Assembly (NCBI GenBank): GCA_025927795.1
Contig: JAICKT010000022.1
Location: 1 to 22,841 of the forward strand
Reading direction: 5' to 3'
DNA from: Parafilimonas sp.
GTDB taxonomy: Bacteria > Bacteroidota > Bacteroidia > Chitinophagales > Chitinophagaceae
DNA length: 22,841 nucleotides
Position numbers and translations under genes: made by a program. A model generated the notes under the pieces. That model saw only the letters and a program-made list of their open reading frames with translations. It was not told the DNA's origin and searched no databases. Shown here in pieces: positions 1 to 7,454 of the stretch (position 1 is the first letter of the stretch; each line of letters begins with the position of its first letter).

Positions 1-369
1 AGCAACCGGAAAAGTTTCGGCAGACCAGTTTGTTAAGCCATAAATTTTAAATTATTTTTTCAGTTCGTGTAAAATCTCAACTGTTTCTGAAATTTCACCA
101 TTAAGCCTTTGCTCCCAGTTGCCATAGAATGCTTCAATTAAATTTTTATGCTCAGGAAATTTTTTTGTAAGAATTTCTGTGCCCGATTGTAATGAGCGGC
201 CCTGGTCTTGTTCCAAATTCCACTCATCGGTACAAATATGTTTTAAGAACCACTCCATTTTTTCTTCATCATCTAAAATGGTTCTATACATATGACGCGG
301 ATTCCAGTCAATTAAAACACCGCCAAAATCAAAAATTATTGTGTCAATATTTGAATATTCATTTTTCAT
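1..369 (-). pseudogene. HAD-superfamily phosphatase, interrupted by in-frame TAA and cut by the window edge
   Basis: The first 105 residues read as the N-terminal half of a HAD subfamily IA hydrolase (YihX or haloacid-dehalogenase-like). Motif I is IFDFGGVLIDWNP near residues 12-24 and is followed by the helical cap. A TAA codon at 52-54 ends the frame. The same frame then continues to the window edge as FKIYGLTNWSAETFPVA, which contains HAD motif II (GLTN). Family members are usually about 200 residues, so the stop falls in the middle of the fold. Upstream and downstream parts share one frame, so this is a substitution or in-frame change and not a single-base indel. The ATG at 367-369 overlaps the end of the glycosyltransferase gene by 11 bp, suggesting translational coupling. 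It could be a recent pseudogene or a sequencing error; a functional half-protein is unlikely. Confidence 0.75.
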
Positions 370-1471
370 TTAATAACGCTTTATACAATTCTACAATTTC
401 ATGCACGTGTTTTGTAAGCGAATAATTTTTTTCTGCAAATGCATGAGCTTTTAAACTTTCATCTTTAAACTTGTTTGCATTAGCTGCATAATTTACAATA
501 ACGTTCGCAATTTCATTTGCATTAAATTTATCAAACCTATAGCCAAAGCCATCAAACTCCAATTGTTTTATACCACCAACATTACTTACAACAGGCACGC
601 AACCCGCACTCATAGCTTCCATAAGTGCAAGAGGCAACCCCTCAAAATCGCTGGTAAGTAAAAAAATATGTATGCGTTTAAATGCAGTAACAGTATCAGA
701 TAACATGCCCGGCAATTCAATTTTGCCTTGCAGTTTGAGGGAGTGTATTTTATGATGTAGCATTGCATCATCAGGTCCATCGCCCACCATTAAAAATTTT
801 ATTTTAGGATTAAGCTTATAAACTGCTGCTGCAACTTCAACCCATTTGTCAACACGCTTTTGCGGGCGAAATCTTGCAACTAAACCAACTGTAAACTTTT
901 CATTTAAATTTTCTGTATTGCGATACATATTCGAAAATTTATCTGTGTTAACTCCATTTAAAATGATTACTGTTTTTTTTGTTTTGAAAAACCAACCTTT
1001 GTGCATCTTACGAACAATCTTGCCAACTTCATGGGAAACAAAAATTAAACAATCAAAAAAACCATACACTAACCCGATTAAATAATAATTATACTTCGTA
1101 TAAAATGTAACAAGATTATGTTCACTGTAAATAAATTTTGTTTTGCTGTTAAATAATCTTGCAGGAATTGTCATCCATCCTGCGGCTGGAAGATGTGTAT
1201 GTACAACATCATACTTGTTGTTAATAATGCTGCGTAAAAATTTTATGTATTCAATTAAAAATTTTAAAGAGGATATTTTATAGCTATGAAATGAATTTAC
1301 ATTTGGTTTTACTTCTTCTGCAAGCCCAAGTTTTTTATGATCAAGAATGTATAAATCGGATTCAACGTTTTCTTTAAAATAAGGATGCGCAAAACATTCG
1401 CGCAGCAATACTTCTGCTCCGCCGTAACTAAATACACGAATAACATGTGCAACTTTAATCTTCTTTTCCAA
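359..1471 (-). CDS. GT4-family glycosyltransferase
   Basis: This 370-residue protein has the two-domain GT-B layout of GT4 (glycosyl transferases group 1). The N-terminal acceptor domain includes a SYGGAE loop near residues 15-20 and HTHLPAAG near 91-98. The C-terminal nucleotide-sugar domain starts at VGLVARFRPQKR (about 195-206) and carries MVGDGP and an E-x7-E motif, E277 to E285, within FEGLPLALME. It probably adds one sugar to a lipid-linked glycan on the cytoplasmic face; donor and acceptor cannot be read from sequence. It lies downstream of two sulfotransferases on the same strand, separated by 146 bp, and overlaps the HAD gene. AAAGGT lies a few bases before the ATG and may act as a ribosome binding site. 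The family call is firm and the role in a surface polysaccharide is inferred from context. Confidence 0.9.
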   Translation of the reverse strand: MEKKIKVAHVIRVFSYGGAEVLLRECFAHPYFKENVESDLYILDHKKLGLAEEVKPNVNSFHSYKISSLKFLIEYIKFLRSIINNKYDVVHTHLPAAGWMTIPARLFNSKTKFIYSEHNLVTFYTKYNYYLIGLVYGFFDCLIFVSHEVGKIVRKMHKGWFFKTKKTVIILNGVNTDKFSNMYRNTENLNEKFTVGLVARFRPQKRVDKWVEVAAAVYKLNPKIKFLMVGDGPDDAMLHHKIHSLKLQGKIELPGMLSDTVTAFKRIHIFLLTSDFEGLPLALMEAMSAGCVPVVSNVGGIKQLEFDGFGYRFDKFNANEIANVIVNYAANANKFKDESLKAHAFAEKNYSLTKHVHEIVELYKALLNEK

Positions 1472-1617
1472 TTACCTTTTGATTATTGAATTTTGTAATC
1501 AACTTCATGGTTGCCGTTTGGTGCACAAAGTACTGCAGAGAAAGCGAGATAAACTGTAAAAATTCAGTGTGCGCTTCGCGCCTTCTTTGCATACTTTCTA
1601 TCGCCATGATTCACGAA

Positions 1618-2556
1618 TTAATATTTGCCTGTAATTGCAAGAATTTGCTGTTTAGTTTCTTCCGCCATTGTACTCGTTGCAGAAGCAAAAGAAGTTTGAT
1701 TTCGATTATCAACAATTATTTTTTTAAGATATGCATCTACTTTATTTGATGGTGGCAGTTGCATAAACTCCATCATTTTATAAATAAAAGTTTTAGCATC
1801 TTCTACAAAATCTTCATAGCGGCAATCATAAACGTTTAAGCCAAGCTTATCAATTTCCTGCTTTGTTGTTTCCATTAATTTTTTATACTGAAATGCTGTT
1901 ATTAATGCAGGCTTATCTTTTATGGTTTCAGCATAAGCAATTTCTTCGGGTGTATATGCGCCGCGCCACCAAAGTTTATTAATACCCATGCGTTGCCAAA
2001 AGCCAACTTCTAACCAGGAGTGCACGGTAGCTACAGGTTCGCGAATTACATTTACTATAAGTGCATCAGGGAAAATACTGGTGAGATATTCAAGTCTTGC
2101 GGGACCCGTAAATTTCATAATCAATCTTTTTTTGCCCTGGTATTTTACTTGTTTGGCAAGAAATGAACGGATGTATTTTATCTCCTGTTCTGTTGCTTTT
2201 TCATTCAATAAAAATCCTCTTGCAAAATCTATTCGTTTGCCTGTAATATGTTCCCAAAAATTATAACGCTCAACCGGGTTAAATAAAATCAAATTAAATT
2301 TTGTCTGATTTTTTTGCCTTGTGTTTTTACTTGCACCAACATACTTATAAAACTTTTTAAAGCGCCATAACTTATTATCAAAAAAAGGTCTCAACAAATT
2401 AATCAATGGTGTAAAAAAAAATATTTCCTGGTAATTAGAGTGCCACGCAAGGTCTTCATGTTGAAAAATAATTTCAGAAATTATTGTTGTTCCCGAACGT
2501 CCGCTGCCAATAATAATGATTGGCTTTTCAAGATATTTTTCATTGCGGAATGTCAT
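1618..2556 (-). CDS. PAPS-dependent sulfotransferase family protein (second of tandem pair)
   Basis: This 312-residue protein resembles carbohydrate-type sulfotransferases, which move sulfate from PAPS to a hydroxyl group. The P-loop-like 5'-phosphosulfate site is GSGRSGTT at residues 17-24. The 3'-phosphate site is the R172-x7-S180 pattern in IREPVATVHSWLEV. The conserved block HEDLAWHSNYQE (33-44) is shared almost exactly with the upstream neighbour, as are KRIDF and the WW-GAY segment near 196-201. No signal peptide or membrane segment is evident, so it probably acts in the cytoplasm. It starts 20 bp after the end of its paralogue, so the two are very likely cotranscribed. The substrate is unknown; a glycan is the best guess given neighbouring glycosyltransferase, sugar transferase and UDP-galactopyranose mutase genes. 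A tyrosyl or small-molecule sulfotransferase is not excluded. Confidence 0.87.
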   Translation of the reverse strand: MTFRNEKYLEKPIIIIGSGRSGTTIISEIIFQHEDLAWHSNYQEIFFFTPLINLLRPFFDNKLWRFKKFYKYVGASKNTRQKNQTKFNLILFNPVERYNFWEHITGKRIDFARGFLLNEKATEQEIKYIRSFLAKQVKYQGKKRLIMKFTGPARLEYLTSIFPDALIVNVIREPVATVHSWLEVGFWQRMGINKLWWRGAYTPEEIAYAETIKDKPALITAFQYKKLMETTKQEIDKLGLNVYDCRYEDFVEDAKTFIYKMMEFMQLPPSNKVDAYLKKIIVDNRNQTSFASATSTMAEETKQQILAITGKY

Positions 2557-2576
2557 TCATTTAGGTTTATGAAGCA

Positions 2577-3491
2577 TCAACTATTTATTAGTTCTAAAAT
2601 CTGCTTCTTTGTTTCTTCGGTAATATCTGTGTGTGTGCTTTCTGCTTCACGATTATTGCGATCTGCAATCAGGAGCTTATTTATAAACTTATCAATCAGC
2701 TTTGACGGGTTCAGATGAACATATTCTAATAAACTGTTTGTAAATGCAGTTGGATCTGAAACAAAATCTTCATACTGCACAGTATAAATATCCGGCTGTA
2801 TTTTTTTTATTTCCTGTTGCTCCGTTTCCTTTAATTTTTTATACTGAAATGCGGTGAATAAAAATTTATCTCCTTTTAAAGTTTCTGCCTTTGCTATTTC
2901 TTCTTTAGAATATGCGCCATACCACCAAAGTTGATTTGTAATTTGCTGACCCCAGGAAACTTCAAGCCATGAACGAATAACAGAAACGGGATCTCTTTCA
3001 ATACTTACAAACTGCGCATCAGGAAAAACACTTGTTAAATATTCCATACGCACAGGACCCGTAATTTTTAATGCAAGTCTTTTTCTTTTTTGAAATTTTA
3101 CGAGTTTGGCAAAAGCAGTTCGAATATGTTTCTGTTCTTCAGGCGTTGCTCTTTCATTCAATAAAAAATTTCTTGAAAAATCTATGCGCTTACCTGTAAT
3201 CTCTTCCCAAAAATCATAACGTTCAATAGGGCGGAACAACATATAATTTGTAAAAGAAAGATTGTTTTGCGTATTCATTCCAATTACCCGCCACCATTTA
3301 TTATCGAATAAGCGACGCATATAATTTATGGGTAGGAATTTCGGGAAAAGCTCCTGATAATTCGAATGCCATGCAAGGTCTTCGTGCTGAAAAATAATCT
3401 CAGAAATAACAGTTGTGCCTGAACGTCCAGCACCAAAAATGATAATTGGTTTTTCAAGAAGGCTTTCGTTCTTTGAAAGAAAATCAGTCAT
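2577..3491 (-). CDS. PAPS-dependent sulfotransferase family protein (first of tandem pair)
   Basis: This 304-residue protein is a paralogue of the next gene downstream. The PAPS 5'-phosphosulfate loop is GAGRSGTT at residues 20-27. The 3'-phosphate motif is R166-x7-S174 in ERDPVSVIRSWLEV. The shared block EIIFQHEDLAWHSNYQE (about 31-47) shows a tandem duplication followed by divergence: the middle part after the Phe-Asp-Asn-Lys segment differs in length and sequence, which may give different acceptor specificity. No signal peptide is seen. It is the first gene of the leftward group and faces the divergent sugar transferase gene across 285 bp, so its promoter should lie in 3492-3776, though no TAnnTTTG match was found for this strand. 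Sulfation of a surface glycan is inferred, not shown. Confidence 0.87.
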   Translation of the reverse strand: MTDFLSKNESLLEKPIIIFGAGRSGTTVISEIIFQHEDLAWHSNYQELFPKFLPINYMRRLFDNKWWRVIGMNTQNNLSFTNYMLFRPIERYDFWEEITGKRIDFSRNFLLNERATPEEQKHIRTAFAKLVKFQKRKRLALKITGPVRMEYLTSVFPDAQFVSIERDPVSVIRSWLEVSWGQQITNQLWWYGAYSKEEIAKAETLKGDKFLFTAFQYKKLKETEQQEIKKIQPDIYTVQYEDFVSDPTAFTNSLLEYVHLNPSKLIDKFINKLLIADRNNREAESTHTDITEETKKQILELINS

Positions 3492-3694
3492 GGTTAGTTA
3501 TATTGATCTTTTAGTATTAAAAATTTTTTAAAAAATCGTAATACTTGTTTCGTCTCGTCTTTCGCCATAATAATTATTGCACAATTTTAAAATTGAAAAT
3601 ATATAAACTGGCCACCATTAAATATTTTTACCGATAGTATTTTAAATTTAAATACAGGAAAATTTAATTGCGGTTAAAGTTTTTTAAACAAAAG

Positions 3695-3730
3695 CCACCA
3701 TCATATACTTTTGTACGTATATGATGGTGG
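3695..3730. promoter_or_regulatory. Perfect 14-bp inverted repeat, candidate operator
   Basis: CCACCATCATATAC (3695-3708) and its exact reverse complement GTATATGATGGTGG (3717-3730) flank the 8-nt spacer TTTTGTAC. The repeat ends 46 bp before the proposed start of the sugar transferase gene. No T-tract follows, so it is not a good intrinsic terminator. A TAnnTTTG motif overlaps the inner end of the left arm and the spacer, so a dimeric regulator binding the arms would occlude a promoter for the rightward pair. The match is seen directly; operator function is inferred. Confidence 0.7.
3706..3713 (+). promoter_or_regulatory. Bacteroidota-type -7 promoter element for the sugar transferase gene
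   Basis: TACTTTTG fits the Bacteroidota sigma-ABfr -7 consensus TAnnTTTG. It predicts transcription starting a few bases downstream, about 3718-3722, leaving a leader of roughly 55-60 nt. A clear -33 TTG at the usual spacing was not found, so the call rests on one half of the promoter and its placement. Confidence 0.45.
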
Positions 3731-3776
3731 AAATTAATTCATATCAGAACTGGTTAAATAAAGGAAATTTATATCT

Positions 3777-4541
3777 TTGATTACATCTGGCCAGAAGCAA
3801 TTTTTTTCGCAAGCTATGGAAATGAATTTTCAAACCTCAGTTGTAAACACCGAAGATATTATATATATCCATGTTGCATCGGATCAGTATAATAAATTTC
3901 AATTACTTCAACAGCGGGTTTATGAAAAAAAGTTGCAAATGATTTGTAAACGTATATTCGACATATTTGTTTCTTTTGTCTTGATATTTTTACTTTCACC
4001 CATTCTTATTCTTATTACAGTTTTAATAAGATTGACCTCACGCGGACCTGCGGTATTTTCAAATGAAAGAATTGGTTTGGATGGCAAACATTTTAATTGT
4101 TATAAATTTCGTTCAATGGTGGCTAACCAGGCAGTTAAGCGCGATGATCTTAAGCAGACAATTAAAGGTCTTGAGAACGGAATTTTACACAAAAGTAAAA
4201 CTGACGGCCGTGTTACTTTTATAGGTAAAATAATACGTAAAACCAGTATTGATGAATTGCCTCAACTTTTTAATGTATTAAAGGGTGATATGAGCATAAT
4301 TGGCCCAAGACCTTTAGTACCATTCATGCTTAAACCATTTCCAGAATTTTCTAAGATACGTTGTCTTGTAAAACCCGGCATTACCGGTCTTTGGCAAATA
4401 AGAGACAGGGAACATAATACCAGCGCAGAATTTATGATTAAGCACGACACTGAGTATATTGAAAATTACGGACTGATACAAGATTTTAAAATTCTTATTG
4501 AAACTCCCATTGCTGTTCTCTCTGCAAAAGGTGCATATTAA
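3777..4541 (+). CDS. Initiating polyprenyl-phosphate sugar-1-phosphate transferase
   Basis: This is a bacterial sugar transferase (PF02397; PglC/WcaJ C-terminal type), which moves a sugar-1-phosphate from a UDP-sugar to undecaprenyl phosphate to start a glycan repeat unit. A hydrophobic re-entrant helix spans about residues 61-85, followed by KFRSM (110-114), the Asp159-Glu160 catalytic pair in SIDELPQL, then GDMSIIGPRPLVP and KPGITGLWQI. Residues 1-56 form an unusual soluble extension that I do not recognise; the four-helix N-terminal domain of long WcaJ-type enzymes is absent. The frame opens after a TAA at 3759-3761. TTG at 3777 has AAGGA 11 bases upstream; ATG at 3816 is an alternative lacking a Shine-Dalgarno sequence. 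It is cotranscribed with the UDP-galactopyranose mutase gene, 38 bp downstream. Confidence 0.92.
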   Translation: MITSGQKQFFSQAMEMNFQTSVVNTEDIIYIHVASDQYNKFQLLQQRVYEKKLQMICKRIFDIFVSFVLIFLLSPILILITVLIRLTSRGPAVFSNERIGLDGKHFNCYKFRSMVANQAVKRDDLKQTIKGLENGILHKSKTDGRVTFIGKIIRKTSIDELPQLFNVLKGDMSIIGPRPLVPFMLKPFPEFSKIRCLVKPGITGLWQIRDREHNTSAEFMIKHDTEYIENYGLIQDFKILIETPIAVLSAKGAY

Positions 4542-4579
4542 AACGTAAGCTGCGTTATTAGGATCAATAAATCAATTTA

Positions 4580-5695
4580 ATGATTAAAGCTGATTATGTA
4601 GTTGTTGGTGCCGGGCTAACAGGCGGCACAATTGCACGTATTCTTAAAGACCATAAGCAGGATGTAATTATTTTAGAAAGAAAGGAGCATATTGCCGGTA
4701 ACGTATATGATTACATACATGATTGCGGTGTAATGATTAATAAATATGGGCCGCATTATTTTAGATGTGGCTCAGAAAAAATATGGAATTTTTTAAATCG
4801 CTTTACAGAGTTTTACAACTGGTCTGCCACACTTCGCTCAAAAGTAAATGGCGAATATTTAAACTGGCCGGTAAACCAGGATTATATTGAAAAAGTTGCA
4901 GGTACAAACTGGAATTTATTTAGAGGTGAACCATCTAATTTTGAAGAAGCTTGTCTTGCTAAAATGCCTAAACAACTTTACGAAATTTTTATAAAAGGTT
5001 ATACGGAAAAACAGTGGGGTGTAAAAGCAACTGAATTAGATAAAGAACTAGCTAACCGTATAACAATTAATAAACCTAATGTAAATACATTAACGCCAAA
5101 CCATCGCTGGAACGCTATACCCAAAAATGGTTATACAGAAATGGTGAGAAATATAATTAATGGCATCGAACTAAAACTTGATTTCGATTATTTAAAAAAT
5201 AGAGAAGGTATAGTTGCTAAAAAAATGCTTGTATTTACAGGACCAATTGATGAATTTTTTAATTATAAATACGGAAAATTAAATTACAGAGGACAGAACA
5301 GAAAAATAGAATACCTACATGATATACAACAGTATCAACCTTGCATACAAGTTAATTATCCAGACAGTAATGATCCGCGTATAAGAACAATCGAATGGAA
5401 GCATTTAATGCCTGATGAAAAAAAGGATAAAATAAAAGGTACCGTTTTAACGCATGAAACACCTTTCACTCCACAAAATTCAAATCAATATGAATATCCT
5501 TTTCCTGATAAATACAATAAGAATCTTTACGAAAAATATAAACAGAATGCAGATAAATTAAGCAATACTTTAATCTGCGGCAGATTGGGAGAATATAAAT
5601 ACTACGATATGGATCAGGCAATCGGAAGAGCAATGATGCTTGCAGCAGGAATACTACAAAAACAGAATATTTCTTTTGTTAATGAATATAATTAA
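4580..5695 (+). CDS. glf: UDP-galactopyranose mutase (possibly acting on UDP-GalNAc)
   Basis: This flavoenzyme interconverts UDP-galactopyranose and UDP-galactofuranose, the precursor for galactofuranose residues in surface glycans. The 371-residue protein shows the FAD-binding GAGLTGG near residue 10, ILERKEHIAGN, KGYTEKQWG (139-147), FTGPIDEFF (219-227), an arginine in RIRTIEWKH (267-275) and GRLGEYKYYDMDQ (334-346), all matching the known family active site. One notable difference is GPHYFR: Arg62 sits where E. coli Glf has His59 (GAHIFH). As I recall, arginine here was linked to acceptance of UDP-GalNAc in a Campylobacter jejuni mutase, so the substrate may be wider than galactose. It follows the initiating transferase in the same operon. 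The family call is firm and the substrate is uncertain. Confidence 0.95.
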   Translation: MIKADYVVVGAGLTGGTIARILKDHKQDVIILERKEHIAGNVYDYIHDCGVMINKYGPHYFRCGSEKIWNFLNRFTEFYNWSATLRSKVNGEYLNWPVNQDYIEKVAGTNWNLFRGEPSNFEEACLAKMPKQLYEIFIKGYTEKQWGVKATELDKELANRITINKPNVNTLTPNHRWNAIPKNGYTEMVRNIINGIELKLDFDYLKNREGIVAKKMLVFTGPIDEFFNYKYGKLNYRGQNRKIEYLHDIQQYQPCIQVNYPDSNDPRIRTIEWKHLMPDEKKDKIKGTVLTHETPFTPQNSNQYEYPFPDKYNKNLYEKYKQNADKLSNTLICGRLGEYKYYDMDQAIGRAMMLAAGILQKQNISFVNEYN

Positions 5696-5755
5696 ACAAG
5701 CGAAGCTATGGCTGAGAATTTTTGCTTTACATTATAAGAATAATCTTGGTAAAAT

Positions 5756-6580
5756 TTAATTCAGTTTAATTTCAAATAGTGCAGGCCACATTTTACCGGT
5801 AATATAAAAACTTTGTTTGGTTGAATCATAAGCAATTCCGTTTAGTACATAGCCGGTATTTGCAGAATAATTACCGGAATTATAATTTACTCCGCTTTTT
5901 TGTAGAAGATTAGAACAATCTATTTTGCCGGTTACATTTCCATTTTCCGGATTTATTTTTACAATATAATCGGTTTCATAAATATTAGCATAAATAAAAC
6001 CGTTTACATATTCAAGCTCGTTGAGAAAACTAACAGGACCATTATTATCCGTAACATTAACCTGTCTTAAAATTTTAAAATTTTCCGGGTCCACAAAATA
6101 AAGATTGCTGCTGCCGGTGCTTAGAATTAATTCTTTACCGTTGGTGGTTAATCCCCAGCCTTCAAATGGCCAATTAAATTCATTTATTTTTTTGAATGTA
6201 TTTAAATCATAAACATAAACTTTATGCGTTTGCCATGTAAGCTCATATATTTTATTATTAAACACGGTAATGCCTTCTCCAAAAACTGTTGAATCTGCTG
6301 AAGTTTTTACCTGCTGTAAAATTTTGCCTGAAGCTAAATCTGTTTTAAGCAATTTACTATGTGCGTAGTTGCCCGTGCCTTCATACAAATTGTTCTTGTA
6401 CCATTCTAATCCCTGCGTATATGAAGATGTATCGTGCGGATAAACTTTTACAATGGAAAAATTTATTATGGGTGGTGGCGGGTTGGCATTATCATCTGTT
6501 ATAGTATTTGTATTTGTAGAATTATTGTTGCAGGCAGAAATAAAAATCAATAATAAAAAAACTACTGCGGATTGTTTCAT
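5756..6580 (-). CDS. Glutaminyl-peptide cyclotransferase (plant-type QC), lipoprotein
   Basis: This 274-residue protein matches the glutamine cyclotransferase family PF05096, a five-bladed beta-propeller that converts N-terminal glutamine to pyroglutamate. The signature TQGLEWYKNNLYEGTG lies at about residues 54-69, with further blades at FGEGITVFNNKIYELTWQ, PFEGWGLTTNGKELILSTG and FLNELEYVNGFIYANIYETD. The N-terminus has a hydrophobic signal ending in a lipobox-like ISAC with Cys17, then an Asn/Thr-rich linker and PPPP, so it is probably an outer-membrane or periplasmic lipoprotein. It converges on the mutase gene with a 60-bp gap and does not share its transcription. A -7-like motif lies just upstream. 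Confidence 0.9.
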   Translation of the reverse strand: MKQSAVVFLLLIFISACNNNSTNTNTITDDNANPPPPIINFSIVKVYPHDTSSYTQGLEWYKNNLYEGTGNYAHSKLLKTDLASGKILQQVKTSADSTVFGEGITVFNNKIYELTWQTHKVYVYDLNTFKKINEFNWPFEGWGLTTNGKELILSTGSSNLYFVDPENFKILRQVNVTDNNGPVSFLNELEYVNGFIYANIYETDYIVKINPENGNVTGKIDCSNLLQKSGVNYNSGNYSANTGYVLNGIAYDSTKQSFYITGKMWPALFEIKLN

Positions 6581-6605
6581 TAATTTAAAAAGTGAATTTT
6601 GATTG

Positions 6606-6613
6606 CAAATTTA
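6606..6613 (-). promoter_or_regulatory. Candidate -7 promoter element for the glutaminyl cyclase gene
   Basis: Read on the minus strand this is TAAATTTG, an exact fit to TAnnTTTG. It lies 25 bases upstream of the ATG, predicting a leader of about 20 nt. No convincing -33 TTG was seen at the expected spacing. Confidence 0.4.
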
Positions 6614-6746
6614 ATACGAACATAATTTAAAGTAATTATAATGTGTGTTACAGAATGAGAGTTTGGCATTATTTTCAGCTTTTAATTTATTTTTTATAAA
6701 ATCTTAAGCTTGGTTTAATCGTTTTGAAAAACTTTAAAATATATAC

Positions 6747-7442
6747 ATGAAATACATCTTAGTTCTTGCACTGCTTAGTCTTTCTATTCAATGTACACCA
6801 CTGCAGCAGGTTACAAATAATCTTCCGGATTCGGGTAATGCGAACCAACAACAAATTGTTGAGGGTCTTAAACAGGCACTTACAATTGGTACACAAAACA
6901 GTACAAATAAACTTAGTGCTGTTGATGGTTTTTTTGCAAACGCAGCTATAAAAATTTTAATGCCGCCTGAAGCGCAGGATGTTGAAAAAACTTTGCGCCG
7001 TTTTGGTATGGGTAGTCTTGTTGATAAAACAGTGCTTTCATTAAACCGTGCAGCAGAAGATGCTGCCAAATCTGCAACACCCATTTTTGTAAATGCTATA
7101 AAACAAATGACAATTACCGACGCGCTTGGAATTTTAAAGGGCGGTGATTTTGCGGCGACAAATTATTTCAAACAAAAAACAACTGATGCATTAACGCAGG
7201 CATTTAAACCGGTTATTTCAAAATCATTAAACAAGGTTGATGCAACAAAATACTGGAGTGATGTGTTTACTGCATACAATCGCTTTTCATCAAAAAAAGT
7301 TGAGACAAATCTTACCGCGTATGTAACACAAAAAGCAATTGACGGAATTTTTTATGAAGTAGGTTTGGAAGAACAAAAGATTCGTAAAGATCCGGCAGCA
7401 CGCGTTACTGATTTATTAAAACAGGTATTCGGAAATCAATAA
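6747..7442 (+). CDS. DUF4197 family exported protein
   Basis: This 231-residue protein matches the DUF4197 family, whose biochemical role is unknown. Visible family features are an N-terminal hydrophobic export signal (residues 3-15), an ATKIALPPE-like segment written here as NAAIKILMPPEAQDVEKTL (about 65-83), a predicted all-helical body with LNRAAEDAAKSATPIF (98-113), and the C-terminal DGIFYEVGLEEQKIR (199-213) followed by DLLKQVFG. Cys16 could be a lipidation site, but the residue before it is Gln, not a small residue, so lipoprotein status is doubtful. It is a single gene with a 165-bp upstream gap shared divergently with the glutaminyl cyclase gene. It faces the Nudix gene with only 12 bp between the two stop codons. 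Confidence 0.85.
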   Translation: MKYILVLALLSLSIQCTPLQQVTNNLPDSGNANQQQIVEGLKQALTIGTQNSTNKLSAVDGFFANAAIKILMPPEAQDVEKTLRRFGMGSLVDKTVLSLNRAAEDAAKSATPIFVNAIKQMTITDALGILKGGDFAATNYFKQKTTDALTQAFKPVISKSLNKVDATKYWSDVFTAYNRFSSKKVETNLTAYVTQKAIDGIFYEVGLEEQKIRKDPAARVTDLLKQVFGNQ

Positions 7443-7454
7443 TTATTAAGGCAT

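Larger units (their letters stand above)
3492..3776. other. Divergent intergenic control region between the sulfotransferase and sugar transferase genes
   Basis: This 285-bp gap separates two divergent transcription groups. It is very AT-rich, with A/T runs near 3517-3536. The clear structures are the perfect inverted repeat at 3695-3730 and the -7-like motif at 3706-3713. No RNA gene or additional coding frame of useful length was seen. Confidence 0.6.

Noticed and set aside
1472..1617. Possible small gene or relic between the glycosyltransferase and the second sulfotransferase
   Set aside because: No frame gives a recognisable protein, and no similarity to the sulfotransferases was seen; there is also no clear terminator.
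3695..3730. Palindrome read as an intrinsic terminator
   Set aside because: No T-tract follows either arm, no gene ends close by, and a -7 promoter motif overlaps it.
5696..5755. Terminator between the converging mutase and glutaminyl cyclase genes
   Set aside because: Only short imperfect complementarity around AGCTATGGCT was found, too weak to call.
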